Source: DRQF01 sp964559135 | GTDB lineage: Bacteria > Planctomycetota > GCA-002687715 > DRQF01 | DNA length: 64,000 nucleotides | Reading direction: 5' to 3' | NCBI GenBank assembly: GCA_964559135.1 | Contig: CAZLGG010000007.1 | Span: forward strand, 4,886-68,885 | In this document: one piece after another, positions 17,137 to 26,520 of the stretch | How the letters are laid out: each line of letters begins with the position of its first letter | Position numbering within the stretch: the stretch's first letter is position 1 | Notes under the pieces: generated by a model | Seen by the model: only the letters and a program-made list of their open reading frames with translations | The model's database searches: none | Told to the model about the DNA's origin: nothing | Program-made: the position numbers and the translations under genes

Positions 17137-18201
17137 TCAAAAACTGATGCGGACCGGGGCCGAGACGTCGAGAACCACGCCCGGGACCAAAACGACCATG
17201 ACGGCATCCGCCTGGACGCCCGCCGGGACCGTGCCCGCGGGAATGAGGAACTCGTAGACGCCCGCCCCGTCCAGAAGGACGTGGAAGGGCTGCACACCCA
17301 AGGGCTGCCAGACCGAAAAGTAGGTGGCCTGGTCCGGGACGATCCCGAGCAAGGGTCCCGCCCCCAAGGGCTGGCTCACGTTTCCTGAGAAAATGTTGTA
17401 GACCTCGGCGTAGGGCCAAGCACCCGCCTGACTGCGCAGCAACATGCCGCCGGAGGCCTGAGGAAGTGCGAGCAAGGCCGTCGGCTGGATTCCCGGGTTG
17501 ATGGGGGTCCCGGGCTGGAACTCCACTCCGTCGAAGTAGCCCCGGGAAGGGAGCGAGGCGTCCAGGAGATTTCCGACGGACAGGGTCAGGGTGAATACGG
17601 TGGATGTCGTGGCGTTCGGAAAGAGCGCCGGGATGTCGGCGGACCCCGTCACGACGGCGGTCCCGGGCATGCCCACGGGCTGAAGGGTCTTCAGATATCG
17701 CTGGGAGGCGCCCGCCATGGGAGAGTTCGTGTCCAGGTAAATGAGATTGAAGCTCTGAACCCCATCGGTCAGATCCACGGACAAGAAGTCCCGCCAGGGC
17801 GTCCCCGGGTCCTCGTTGGAGAGGAACACGGCTCGGACCCTCAACAGGGTATCGGCGGCGCTGGGGAGGCTGAACGCTTGCGAGACTCCCACCACGTTTT
17901 GGGGGGGCGTCCCGAACCCGCCGGGCTGGGAGGGCGGCAGAGCGGCCACGGAACCTGTGCCCCCCACCATGATCCACCGGGAACCTTCCGAAGGCATGCC
18001 CAGATCCGCCCCCCCGTTCTGCACGTCGAGGACGGCGCCGTCCTGTAGGGTGGACGCATCCCAGCCGGGGATGGGGGCCTGGGCGCTCCCCGGCGTCGCG
18101 GGCTGCTCGAAGCCTCCATTGCCTATCTGGGGTACGGCGGCCAGCACCACGAGGAGGGAGAGGACCAGGGGAAAAAGGACAACGGGGACCCAAGTACGCA
18201 T
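17137..18201 (-). CDS. Secreted protein with an N-terminal NGGFE-type beta-sandwich domain
   Basis: A 354-residue exported protein of unknown function. The signal peptide (RTWVPVVLFPLVLSLLVVLA) is followed at once by IGNGGFEQPATPG and IPGWDAS, a pattern typical of DUF642/CBM-like beta-sandwich domains in cell-surface proteins. The rest is Gly/Pro/Val-rich and predicted beta, ending in VVLVPGVVLDVSAPVRISF. No catalytic motif or LPXTG/PEP-CTERM anchor was seen. The start at 18201 was preferred over an ATG at 18228 because GGAG lies ten bases upstream of it and because it puts the hydrophobic core at a normal distance from the N-terminus. The gene is divergent from rpmH. Confidence 0.7.
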   Translation of the reverse strand: MRTWVPVVLFPLVLSLLVVLAAVPQIGNGGFEQPATPGSAQAPIPGWDASTLQDGAVLDVQNGGADLGMPSEGSRWIMVGGTGSVAALPPSQPGGFGTPPQNVVGVSQAFSLPSAADTLLRVRAVFLSNEDPGTPWRDFLSVDLTDGVQSFNLIYLDTNSPMAGASQRYLKTLQPVGMPGTAVVTGSADIPALFPNATTSTVFTLTLSVGNLLDASLPSRGYFDGVEFQPGTPINPGIQPTALLALPQASGGMLLRSQAGAWPYAEVYNIFSGNVSQPLGAGPLLGIVPDQATYFSVWQPLGVQPFHVLLDGAGVYEFLIPAGTVPAGVQADAVMVVLVPGVVLDVSAPVRISF

Positions 18202-18368
18202 GCTGCTGTCGCTCCGAGAAGACTCCATCGGGATCTATCATACGTTATCGGCATAAATCCGTGCGATAGATATATATGCAGCCAGGGAATCTCGGCCTTG
18301 TGGGAGGGGGCTGCCCCCCGTAACATGCGGGACGCTCGAGAGAACCGAGCCTGAGACGAGAACGACCG

Positions 18369-18506
18369 ATGAAGACGAAAATCCGCAAGAGTCGAAGGAA
18401 GCGCGCCAAGAAGGTGGGCTTCAGGACCCGCATGAAGACCCGCGGCGGCCGTGCCATCATCAAGCGGCGCCGGCGGATCGGACGTCGGTTGACGCCCAAG
18501 ATCTGA
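18369..18506 (+). CDS. rpmH: 50S ribosomal protein L34
   Basis: A 45-residue, extremely basic protein. After the N-terminal MKTKIRKS it carries the L34 core [20 protein letters not shown] and then [11 protein letters not shown], matching the conserved KRxRxHGFRxRMxTxxGRxxxxxRRxxGRxxL pattern of the family. L34 binds 23S rRNA in the large subunit. The gene is usually followed by rnpA and sits near dnaA; here it is alone, ends 39 bases before a strong intrinsic terminator, and faces rho convergently. An AT-rich stretch at 18241-18280 (TTATCG ... TAGATATATA) in the divergent upstream region could carry its promoter, but the match is weak. Confidence 0.9.
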   Translation: MKTKIRKSRRKRAKKVGFRTRMKTRGGRAIIKRRRRIGRRLTPKI

Positions 18507-18544
18507 CGCCGGGTCCCACGACACTCAAACACTGATTGAACATC

Positions 18545-18580
18545 ACCCCGCGAACCTGGGTTCGCGGGGTGGAACTTTTT
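18545..18580 (+). terminator. Intrinsic terminator of rpmH
   Basis: ACCCCGCGAAC (18545-18555) pairs perfectly with GTTCGCGGGGT (18560-18570) around a four-base loop, then GGAAC and a five-base T-tract. It lies 39 bases after the rpmH stop. On the opposite strand no T-tract follows, so it works for rpmH rather than for rho. Confidence 0.85.
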
Positions 18581-18615
18581 GGGATTCGTTCTGGAGGCGT
18601 CGCGGCCGGGCCACT

Positions 18616-20046
18616 CTATCGCTCGACGTCGAACTTGGCGAGGAACTCGGCGTTGCTCGCTGTCTTCTCGATGCGCTCCACCAGCAAGCGCATGGCTTCC
18701 ATGGGGTTGAGCTGCGAGAGGACGCGTCGAAGCACGGTGACCTTGCGATAGACATCGGGATCCAGGAGTTTTTCCTCTTTCCGCGTTCCGGTCATCCCGA
18801 CATCGATGGCGGGATAGATGCGGTTGTTTGCCAGCTGGCGGGAGAGCACGAGTTCCATGTTTCCCGTGCCCTTGAACTCCTCGAAGATCACCTGATCCAT
18901 GCGACTCCCGGTGTCGACGAGAGCCGTCGCGATGATGGTCAAGCTGCCGCCGCCCTCGATGGTGCGCGCGGCCCCGAAGAAGGCCTTCGGTTTGGCGAGG
19001 GTCTTCGCGTCGACGCCGCCCGAAAGAATGCGACCGCTGTGTTTGGTCTCGTTGTTGTAGGCCCGGCCCAAACGCGTGATCGAATCGAGCAGGCAGACGA
19101 TGTGGTGCCCCGCCTCGACCTGCCGTTTGAGGCGCTCCAGAGTGATCTCCGTCACGCGCACGTGGTTCGCGGTCCCTTCGTCCAGACAGGAAGCGATGAC
19201 CTCGGCCTTCGTATTCCGCTTGAAGTCGGTCACTTCCTCGGGACGTTCATCGATGAGGAGGATGACCACCTTCACCTCGGGATGACTCTCATGGATGGCG
19301 TTCGCCATCTTTTGAAGGATGACGGTCTTGCCGCTCCGCGGCGGTGCAACGATGAGAGCGCGCTGTCCTCGGCCTATCGGGGCCAGAAGATCGATGATGC
19401 GCATGGAGATGTCGGGGTCTTCTTTCGTCTCCAGTTCGAATCGCTCATACGGATCACAGGGCAGGAGACTGCGGAAGAGGACCTCGTCCGCGTGGGACTC
19501 GGGAGGCTTCTCGTTGATCTTCTGGATGCGATAAAGGACTCGTCGTCCGCCGCGCTTGCGAGGCGGCGCGACGTCCCCATCGATGATCGAACCGGGGCGA
19601 ATGGAGTACTTCCTCACCAGATCGCGAGGGACGAAGATGTCCTTGTCGCTGGCGAGATAGTAGTTCTCGACGAATCGAAGACTTCCGGTCCCGTCCTTCT
19701 GGGCATCGAAGAGCCCGGAGATGGGTTCGAGCTGATCCTCGGGGACTTCGATCGGAGCCGACTGCTCCTGACCTCCCGAGCGTCGATTGTTGCTGCGTCG
19801 GCTCCTACGGCGCCGGCCGCCTCGGCGTTGTTCCTGGTTTTCCTGACCTTCGCGGGTCGGAGCGGCATCGGCGTTGCGCGCCGAACGCTGTTCACCCTGA
19901 GCCCCACCTTGATGGGAGTTGCGCTGGCGACGACGCCTGGGTCTACGAGGCCCACGACGACGCTCCGAGTCTCCCTCACCGGAGGGATTCTTTTCGGGAG
20001 CGGGCTGGGCGGCGGGTTCGGGGTTCTTGCTTTCTTCGGGGCTCAT
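18616..20046 (-). CDS. rho: Transcription termination factor Rho with Arg-rich disordered N-terminus
   Basis: A 476-residue hexameric RNA-dependent ATPase that ends transcription. The RNA-binding cold-shock-like domain covers about 108-185 ([36 protein letters not shown]). The ATPase domain follows with Walker A APPRSGKT at 234-241, Walker [17 protein letters not shown], and the secondary RNA-binding loops. Residues about 27-97 are an Arg/Gly/Asn/Gln-rich low-complexity segment that takes the place of the usual N-terminal helical Rho_N domain. The ATG at 20046 was chosen because AAGGAG lies upstream at good spacing; a further in-frame ATG at 20238 would add 64 residues unlike the family. Rho genes in several phyla carry such inserts, linked to altered RNA loading. 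Confidence 0.93.
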   Translation of the reverse strand: MSPEESKNPEPAAQPAPEKNPSGEGDSERRRGPRRPRRRRQRNSHQGGAQGEQRSARNADAAPTREGQENQEQRRGGRRRRSRRSNNRRSGGQEQSAPIEVPEDQLEPISGLFDAQKDGTGSLRFVENYYLASDKDIFVPRDLVRKYSIRPGSIIDGDVAPPRKRGGRRVLYRIQKINEKPPESHADEVLFRSLLPCDPYERFELETKEDPDISMRIIDLLAPIGRGQRALIVAPPRSGKTVILQKMANAIHESHPEVKVVILLIDERPEEVTDFKRNTKAEVIASCLDEGTANHVRVTEITLERLKRQVEAGHHIVCLLDSITRLGRAYNNETKHSGRILSGGVDAKTLAKPKAFFGAARTIEGGGSLTIIATALVDTGSRMDQVIFEEFKGTGNMELVLSRQLANNRIYPAIDVGMTGTRKEEKLLDPDVYRKVTVLRRVLSQLNPMEAMRLLVERIEKTASNAEFLAKFDVER

Positions 20047-20549
20047 GCTGAATGGCTCCTTCGGGTTCGACTTGGACCCTCCCTTGAAGGGAAAGCAACT
20101 CGGCCCCGTAGGGCAACTCCTCCATACGACTTTGAAACGAGATCCCCGCAACGATCTTGAGGCCGTGCCGGCCAAGAATCGGGAATCATCCTCTTGGAGA
20201 TCTCTTGCTCGAGACCGCGTCGCCGACTTCGACGTCACGTTGCCGAATCAGAGATCCTCCCCCGCATTCTCCTGTCATCCTCTTCTTCTATCGGGATGAA
20301 CCGGAATGCGTCGGGCGATCGTGGGTTCCTGCCACACTGGGAGCCGCTCCCTCTCGGCGGCTCATCTCTCCCGGTTTTCCATCGAGGCTCCAAAACGGAG
20401 CGGCGCTCAAAATGGGAAAACCCTGGAACCCATGAACAGTCTATAACCTGAGACTGCGTGGGGCCACAAGTGGGCCTTTTTTTCATCGACTTCCACCCGG
20501 AGGCGGCTGCAGGAAAACCCAACCCCTTCGGGTACGCATTCGGTCGAAA
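20047..20549. other. Long intergenic region upstream of rho
   Basis: About 500 bases without a convincing gene. On the minus strand this is the upstream and probable leader region of rho, whose expression is commonly self-controlled through its leader in other bacteria. It also holds two hairpins and a T-tract on the plus strand at 20437-20483, listed separately. Short plus-strand open frames at 20157-20451 have no recognisable product. No known riboswitch or structured RNA was recognised. Confidence 0.5.
20437..20483 (+). terminator. Orphan double hairpin followed by a T-tract
   Basis: CAGTCT (20437-20442) pairs with AGACTG (20451-20456), and immediately after it a GC-rich imperfect hairpin (GGCCA / TGGGCC, with one bulged G) at 20462-20476 leads into seven T (20477-20483). 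The orientation terminates plus-strand transcripts, yet no plus-strand gene ends here. It could end a small RNA or antisense transcript in the rho upstream region. Confidence 0.4.
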
Positions 20550-22349
20550 TCAGACGTTCTGGACCTTCTTGCGGCCCTTTGCCGAAAGATTGATTTTTCT
20601 GAGACGAATCGTTTGGGGCGTCACCTCCACGAGTTCGTCCTCTTCGATGTACTCCAAGGCCTGCTCCAATCCGAGCTGGCGCGGAGGCGAGAGGATGCTC
20701 TTTTTGTCCGAACCCGAAGCACGGACGTTCGAGAGTTTCTTCTCCTTGCACACGTTGACGTCGAGGTCCTTGTCCTTGCAGTGTTCGCCCACGATCATCC
20801 CCGTGTACACCGGCGTGCCGGGCGCGATGAAGAACACCCCTCGGTCCTTCAGATTGAAAAGCGCATAGGCGACGGACTGTCCTGTTTCCACCGAGACCAT
20901 CGTCCCATTGGAACGGCCGGGGATGGCTCCCTTCCATGGTTCCCAGCTCTTGAAGATGTGGTGGATCGTGGCTTCGCCGCCCGTGAGATTGAGAAGCCGC
21001 GTCCTGAGGCCGATGATCCCGCGGGAAGGGATGGCGAACTGTAGGTTGGCCAAGCCCTCGCGGCTCACCATGTCCTCCATTTCACCGCGTCGCCGCCCGA
21101 CCTCCTCGATCACCTTCCCCGTGACGGAGTCAGGACAGTCGACGACGAGCGTCTCCATCGGCTCGTGCCGCTTCCCGTCGATCACCTTCTCGATGATGTG
21201 CGGTTTTCCGACGGAGAATTCGTAGCCCTCGCGCCGCATGTTTTCGATGAGAATTCCCAGGTGCAATACGCCGCGTCCCGCGACCTTGAACGCTTCGGAG
21301 CGGTCCGTGTACGTCACCTGCAACGCCACGTCGCGCTCCATCTCCCGCATGAGGCGAGTACGAATCTGGCGCGACGTCACGAACTGACCCTCCTTGCCGG
21401 CGAAGGGCGAGTCGTTGACGCGAAACACCATGGAGATCGTCGGCTCGTCGATGGGAGGCGACCAGATGGACTCCCGCGAGTCGAGAGCGCAGAGCGTGTC
21501 GCCGATACTGACATCGACGAGCCCTTCGATCGCCACGATGTCGCCGGCGATGGCCGCGGGCACCTCTTTTTGCCCCAACCCCTCGAAGGTCGAGATGCGC
21601 TTCGGCTGCGCCACCCTCGAGTTGCCGTCGCGATCGACGATGGCCAAACGATCGTTTCGCGGCAAGCACCCCTGGAAGACGCGGCCCACCGCGACCCGGC
21701 CCGTGAATTCGCTGTACTGCAGCGAGCTGACGAGGAGTCGGAACGGCGCCTCGGTGTCCATGTCGGGCGGCGGGACGTACTTGACGATGGACTCGAACAG
21801 CGGCTCGAAGTCCATGTTCTCGTCCTCCGCCTCGAAGCGCGCATAGCCGGAACGTCCCGACGCGTAGAGAACCGGAAAATCCAGCTGCTCATCGCTCGCA
21901 CCCAGAGCGCAGAAGAGTTCGAAGACCAGGTCCAGGACTTCATGGGGACGACCGTCCGGGCGATCGATCTTGTTGATGACGACGATGGGCCGGAGATTCA
22001 GATCCAGCGCTTTTCTCAAGACAAACCGGGTCTGCGGCATGGGGCCTTCGTAGGCGTCCACGAGCAACAAGACACCGTTGGCCATGCGAAGAACGCGCTC
22101 GACTTCACCTCCGAAGTCGCTGTGGCCGGGCGTGTCGATGATGTTGATCTTGTGATCCCGCCAGGTCAGCGAGATGTTCTTCGAGAGAATGGTGATGCCC
22201 CGCTCTCTTTCGAGATCGTTGCTGTCGAGCATGCAGTCGTCCATATGCTGGTTCTCGCGGACGAGACCGGCGTGACGAATCATGCCGTCCACGAGGGTGG
22301 TCTTCCCGTGGTCGACGTGGGCGATGATGGCGATATTTCGAATGTCCAT
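20550..22349 (-). CDS. typA: Ribosome-associated GTPase TypA/BipA
   Basis: A translational GTPase of the EF-G group (599 residues) that binds ribosomes and aids 50S assembly under stress or cold. It starts with MDIRNIAIIAHVDHGKTTLVD (G1), then DLERERGITILSKN (switch region), IDTPGHSDFGGEVERVL (G3), VINKIDRPDGRP (G4). The C-terminal half has the family features PSRGIIGLRTRLLNLT and the terminal KINLSAKGRK segment. The ATG at 22349 was preferred over an in-frame ATG at 22388 because the family begins at this residue; neither has a strong ribosome-binding site. It is on the same strand as the amidinotransferase-fold gene, 49 bases downstream of it. Confidence 0.93.
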   Translation of the reverse strand: MDIRNIAIIAHVDHGKTTLVDGMIRHAGLVRENQHMDDCMLDSNDLERERGITILSKNISLTWRDHKINIIDTPGHSDFGGEVERVLRMANGVLLLVDAYEGPMPQTRFVLRKALDLNLRPIVVINKIDRPDGRPHEVLDLVFELFCALGASDEQLDFPVLYASGRSGYARFEAEDENMDFEPLFESIVKYVPPPDMDTEAPFRLLVSSLQYSEFTGRVAVGRVFQGCLPRNDRLAIVDRDGNSRVAQPKRISTFEGLGQKEVPAAIAGDIVAIEGLVDVSIGDTLCALDSRESIWSPPIDEPTISMVFRVNDSPFAGKEGQFVTSRQIRTRLMREMERDVALQVTYTDRSEAFKVAGRGVLHLGILIENMRREGYEFSVGKPHIIEKVIDGKRHEPMETLVVDCPDSVTGKVIEEVGRRRGEMEDMVSREGLANLQFAIPSRGIIGLRTRLLNLTGGEATIHHIFKSWEPWKGAIPGRSNGTMVSVETGQSVAYALFNLKDRGVFFIAPGTPVYTGMIVGEHCKDKDLDVNVCKEKKLSNVRASGSDKKSILSPPRQLGLEQALEYIEEDELVEVTPQTIRLRKINLSAKGRKKVQNV

Positions 22350-22398
22350 GATTGGCCCGGAGGCTACCACCCGGCGTTGGTCGCTCACAAGTCGAGTC

Positions 22399-23316
22399 TC
22401 AGGGGACCATCAACTTGAGGCAGAAGATCGACCCGCCGGACTTCCGGAACTCCGAGGTGGACACCGGACGAACCTCGTAGCCCTTCTCCTCCAAAAGCCG
22501 GTGCGTCAATGGAGCTTCCTCCTCCACGATGACGACCCCCGGGTTGGGGGCGAAAGCGTTGCAGACGAGGGCATGTCTGGCTTCGTCGGGCGGAGCCGTC
22601 AAGACCTCTTCGAAGACGGCGTGAAGCAGGTCCCACCCCTCCTCCGTGAAGGCCGGGCGATGGGCGAGGCAATGGGCGTCGTCCAGAACGGTCACGGCCG
22701 TATCCAGATGGTAGAAAGCCGGATCCGTCAGCTGGAAGGCCAAGATAGGGACATCGATGCGGGCGGCCAATCGGTCCAGGACGATCCGGGATGTGCGAAA
22801 CCCCCACCCTCCGAGGATCACCCTCCGATCGCTCAACCAAAGGAGATCACCACACCCCTCGAACGACTCTCCGGCACCGCAGGGAGCCGTATCCACCGCG
22901 AATCCCTTGGCCCTGAACCACCCCTCGAAGTGGGCCACCTCGGGACGCCTGGAAGGGGCCGTCATCTTCGAAAGGACGACCCGACGCTCGCCGGATTCGG
23001 CCATGTAAGGAAAACCCTCGTTCGCCGAAAACACCATGTCGGGAAGATTCGGACGCCCGGGCAGGATCTCGACGTCGATCCCCGACGCGCGCATCGTATC
23101 GACGAGCCGGCTCCACTGTTCGACGGCCAAAGCCGTATCCACTTCGAGCATCCGACCTTCCGTGTCGACGGAATGGGGGTTCAGAACCTCTTCCAGGCGA
23201 AAATGCTCGGGATCCACCATCAAGGCGAGAGTCTCCAACGCACGTCTTGGGTACGCCCTCGGATCGAATCGGCGGGAGAATTGTTTCCGGTTTTCGTAGA
23301 CCTTGGACGTCAACAT
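22399..23316 (-). CDS. Arginine-deiminase-superfamily amidinohydrolase (DDAH-like)
   Basis: A 305-residue member of the guanidino-group-modifying superfamily, which hydrolyses or transfers amidino groups of arginine derivatives. The catalytic residues can be placed: FEGCGD at 152-157, catalytic His in FYHLDTA (H203), and the nucleophilic Cys in KSGGSIFCL (C299). The substrate-guanidine Asp/Glu region MVFSANEG is at 94-101. The best guess is a dimethylarginine dimethylaminohydrolase or related arginine/ornithine-producing hydrolase; the sequence alone does not settle the substrate. The ATG at 23316 has AGGAGG seven bases upstream, which decides it over longer frames. It is divergent from argS, 77 bases away, so an arginine-related role for both is possible but unproven. 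Confidence 0.8.
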   Translation of the reverse strand: MLTSKVYENRKQFSRRFDPRAYPRRALETLALMVDPEHFRLEEVLNPHSVDTEGRMLEVDTALAVEQWSRLVDTMRASGIDVEILPGRPNLPDMVFSANEGFPYMAESGERRVVLSKMTAPSRRPEVAHFEGWFRAKGFAVDTAPCGAGESFEGCGDLLWLSDRRVILGGWGFRTSRIVLDRLAARIDVPILAFQLTDPAFYHLDTAVTVLDDAHCLAHRPAFTEEGWDLLHAVFEEVLTAPPDEARHALVCNAFAPNPGVVIVEEEAPLTHRLLEEKGYEVRPVSTSEFRKSGGSIFCLKLMVP

Positions 23317-23393
23317 GGGGCGCCTCCTCGCATCGGTGGTCCAGCTCGACCCTTGCCCCCCCGTGGAATCCTGATAGCTCATAGCCTCGACCA

Positions 23394-25193
23394 ATGGAGG
23401 GACAGCGCGTGCTGCTGGATCGTATCGAACAGGTCTGCCGCAGGGCAGTGGAAAACGTCTACGGGGTCTCACCAAGCCGGGTCACCCTGGATTTCCCGGA
23501 TCAATTCGGTGATCTCGCTCTGAACGCCTTCCATCTGGCCAAGGATCTCCGCAAGGCGCCTCCCGCCATCGCCCAGGCGCTGGCGGAGGAATTGGAAAAG
23601 GACGCCCTGATCGAACAAGCCACTGCGGTGAAGGGCTATGTCAACCTGATCCTTCATCGGCCGGCTCTGGCCGAAGGAGCCCTCTCCCCCGCCCTCCAGG
23701 CGCCGGACTCCTTCGGCTTTCGCGAGCGCACCGACGGGGCCCAGCGCATCATGGTCGAGTTCTCCTCGCCCAACACGAACAAGCCGCAACACCTGGGGCA
23801 TGTCCGGACGAACTGCCTGGGGGATTCGGTAGCCCGCCTGCTCGAGGCCACGGGGACCGACGTGATCCGTGCCAACCTCGTCAACGACCGAGGCATCCAC
23901 ATTGCCAAGTCCATGCTGGCCTACCAGCGCGAGGGCCGGGGCAGGACGCCCGAGTCGGCCGGCAAGAAAGGGGATCACTTCGTCGGCGACTTCTATGTCC
24001 TCTTCGAAACTCGCTTCCGTGAGGAGTGGAAACGATACAAGGACGAGAACCCCGATCAATCCGAGATCAGCCGCGAGGACTTCGCGAAGGTCAGTGAGTG
24101 GATGGGCGGGGCGAGGCGCATCCTTCAGCTCTGGGAGGAGGGTGACGAGGAGGTCCTCGCGCTCTGGAGACGCATGAACAGTTGGGTCATGGAGGGATTC
24201 GAAGAGACCTATCGGACGCTGGGCATTCAGTTCGATCGGATCTACCTTGAGTCGGAGACCTACCAGCTGGGCAAGGAAATCGTCAACGACGGGCTGCGCA
24301 AAGGCGTGTTCTATCGTCGAGACGACGGCGCCGTCGAGATCGACCTCACCGACGTCAAGCTTGATCGCAAGGTCGTTCTCCGAAGCGACGGCACGTCGGT
24401 CTACATCACGCAGGACATCGGAACGACGGTCATGAAGACGGAGGAATACGGCCTGAACGGTCAGATCTTCGTCGTGGGCAACGAGCAGATCTACCACTTC
24501 AACGTCCTCTTCGAGATCCTGAAACGTCTGGGAAAGGAGTGGGCCTCGAACTGCCGGCATCTCGCCTACGGAATGGTCAATCTCCCCGAGGGAAAGATGA
24601 AGTCCCGCGAGGGGACCGTCGTCGACGCCGATAACCTCATCGAGGAAGTGAGCCAGCTCGCCCTGCAGGAGATCCGTTCCCGGCAGCCCGACGTCGACAA
24701 GGAAGCGGCCGAAGAGCGCGCTCTCAACATCGCCCTGGCCGCCCTCAAGTTCATGATCCTGTCGGTCTCTCCCAAGACGACGATGTTGTTCGACCCGAAG
24801 GCATCCGTCTCCTTCGAGGGCGATACGGGTCCCTATATCCTCTACGCCTACGCCCGCATCCAGCGCATGCTCGAGGATTCGGGATTGACCGCCGATGACA
24901 TCGAGTTCGACCCGACACGCCTGACGGACGAAAGCGAGATCCGACTCATGCTGAAACTCGTCGAATTCCCGCGCGTCGTCGAGAAGGCGGCCGCGGACCT
25001 GAATCCATCCCTGATCAGCAACTGGCTGCTGGCCTGCGCCCGCAGCTATCATTCGCACAATCGGGCGGTCCCCATCTTGAAGGCCGACGATCCCGCGGTC
25101 CGGAAAGCTCGACTCATGCTCTCCCGTGCGACCGCGACGGCATTGTCGCAGGGACTGGGGCTTCTCGGGATCAAGACCGTGGACCGAATGTGA
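23394..25193 (+). CDS. argS: Arginyl-tRNA synthetase
   Basis: Charges tRNA-Arg with arginine (class I synthetase, 599 residues). The N-terminal additional domain spans about 1-110, with VKGYVNLIL typical of this enzyme. The HIGH motif reads PQHLGHVR, preceded by VEFSSPNTNKP; the KMSKS-like motif reads KMKSREGTVVDADN. The DALR anticodon-binding domain starts around GPYILYAYARIQRM and ends with GLGLLGIKTVDRM, the usual last residues of the family. The start at 23394 is the first ATG after the divergent promoter region and fits the family. Confidence 0.95.
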   Translation: MEGQRVLLDRIEQVCRRAVENVYGVSPSRVTLDFPDQFGDLALNAFHLAKDLRKAPPAIAQALAEELEKDALIEQATAVKGYVNLILHRPALAEGALSPALQAPDSFGFRERTDGAQRIMVEFSSPNTNKPQHLGHVRTNCLGDSVARLLEATGTDVIRANLVNDRGIHIAKSMLAYQREGRGRTPESAGKKGDHFVGDFYVLFETRFREEWKRYKDENPDQSEISREDFAKVSEWMGGARRILQLWEEGDEEVLALWRRMNSWVMEGFEETYRTLGIQFDRIYLESETYQLGKEIVNDGLRKGVFYRRDDGAVEIDLTDVKLDRKVVLRSDGTSVYITQDIGTTVMKTEEYGLNGQIFVVGNEQIYHFNVLFEILKRLGKEWASNCRHLAYGMVNLPEGKMKSREGTVVDADNLIEEVSQLALQEIRSRQPDVDKEAAEERALNIALAALKFMILSVSPKTTMLFDPKASVSFEGDTGPYILYAYARIQRMLEDSGLTADDIEFDPTRLTDESEIRLMLKLVEFPRVVEKAAADLNPSLISNWLLACARSYHSHNRAVPILKADDPAVRKARLMLSRATATALSQGLGLLGIKTVDRM

Positions 25194-25226
25194 GCATCAC
25201 CGCGCCGGTCGACGGACTTGGATCGC

Positions 25227-25655
25227 TCAGGATGCGTTGCCGGCCAGCATCTCGTCTCCGTCGATGGGTTGACGGTCGGAGAAGGTCTTTTCCATGGGAT
25301 GCCAGAACGCCACCCGCGGTTCGCCCGGTTTCCACGTGAAGTAGACGATGCGGGAATCCATCTCGCCGTAGAACTTGATGATGCCCCGTTCGGGATCGTC
25401 GAGGAAGCACCCCAAGGGTTCCAGCTCCTTGTGGCAGTCTTCGACGCGCTTCTCGAGAGCCTCGATTTTCGCCTCGTGCTCGCGGATCAACCCGTCGCGT
25501 TCGTCCTGGGGGAGCCCGCGGTCCCCCCTCAAACCCGCGACGGCCCGACGGTGACGCTGAACGAGTTTCATGCTGGCCATCGCGTCGGTCGCGATTCGCT
25601 TGAGATAGGGAATCGCCCGGCTCGCTTCGGCCTGTGTGAAAATCTTGCCTTTCAT
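25227..25655 (-). CDS. DUF2203 family protein
   Basis: A 142-residue protein of the DUF2203 family, function unknown. It opens with FTQAEASRAIPYLKRIATDA, continues through a long charged helix, probably a coiled coil (residues 60-80, LIREHEAKIEALEKRVEDCHKEL), and then the conserved beta segment GCFLDDPERGIIKFYGEMDSRIV followed by YFTWKPGEPRVAFWHPMEKTF, where family members read W(K)xGExxIxxWHxLDxGFxxRxP. The start has GGGAGGG about eight bases upstream. It is convergent with argS. Confidence 0.8.
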   Translation of the reverse strand: MKGKIFTQAEASRAIPYLKRIATDAMASMKLVQRHRRAVAGLRGDRGLPQDERDGLIREHEAKIEALEKRVEDCHKELEPLGCFLDDPERGIIKFYGEMDSRIVYFTWKPGEPRVAFWHPMEKTFSDRQPIDGDEMLAGNAS

Positions 25656-25797
25656 GGCCGCTCACCCTCCCCTGGTCTCTGCCCCCGATCGAGCCCGCTG
25701 AATCCGGTGTCCCGAGCTTGGCTTCAGCATTGTAGAAGTGGAACCCACGTCGATCAATCAATACGGATTTCGTGGGGACAGGTCGAGGTGAGACCGC

Positions 25798-26289
25798 TCA
25801 GAGAACCGGCGTGCGGGCCGGATCGATGAGGCGAGACAAACCGTCGATCGCGGCCGTTCTGTGAGCTTCCAGCTCGAGTTGATGGTAGAGGAGGTCTTCG
25901 ACGTTCAAGCCCCTCAAGGACTTCTCGCCGTCGACGGATGCGGGCGTGGAAAGAATGTCGTCATCACTGGCGGACTCGAGCCATTCTCCGAGATTGCGGT
26001 GGCAAAGGTCGAGAAGGCGGACGATCTCCTGGGCATCCACCTGCTCCGCCCGGAACGTCTCCTGGGCCGGCATGATCCGGCCTCGCGCCAGCCGAACCGC
26101 CAACCACCGACGCGAGACCGCGATTTCCCAGAGGTGCTTGCGAGGGGACTCGATTCCGTCGTCCGGCGCCCAATCCATCTCCTCTTGGCGGAGACGTTTC
26201 AAAACGCTCTGGAGGCGACGGTGGCTTCTTTGGAACCGAGACTTCCACCGGGCCGCCACTTTGTGTCCCTCGCAGGCCTGAATACTCAT
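25798..26289 (-). CDS. DinB-like four-helix protein
   Basis: A 163-residue, probably all-helical protein. The order of features matches the DinB/YfiT metal-dependent hydrolase-like fold: an N-terminal helix with LKRLRQEEMDWAPDDGIESPRKHLWEIAVSRRWL, a middle helix, and a C-terminal LNVEDLLYHQLELEAHRTAAIDGL. The canonical metal-binding His triad would be H47-type (KHLWE), H135-type (LYHQLE) and H142-type (EAHR) residues, all present, so metal binding is plausible. Substrate is unknown; relatives act as thiol transferases or stress proteins. It lies downstream of and on the same strand as the sdh operon, 231 bases away. Confidence 0.65.
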   Translation of the reverse strand: MSIQACEGHKVAARWKSRFQRSHRRLQSVLKRLRQEEMDWAPDDGIESPRKHLWEIAVSRRWLAVRLARGRIMPAQETFRAEQVDAQEIVRLLDLCHRNLGEWLESASDDDILSTPASVDGEKSLRGLNVEDLLYHQLELEAHRTAAIDGLSRLIDPARTPVL

Positions 26290-26520
26290 GGTCTTGTCCC
26301 TTCGTTCGTACTCTCACGGACCCAACGTTTCCCGCTGATGTTGTCGAACACACCGACGGAAAAGTGAAGAGGTGTGGATTTATGCAACGCACGAGGGGGC
26401 CGGACGACGACATGCCGGAGAAATGCGGCTCGACGAGCATGGATTTGCTCTTTTGAGAGAACGGGTTTCACGGAGAGGACACCGACGGCACGAGGAGCCC
26501 GCCGCCCCGCAGCAACGAGG

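Noticed and set aside
26286..26520. Small open frame upstream of the DinB-like gene
   Set aside because: 61 residues with no similarity and no ribosome-binding site; more likely non-coding.
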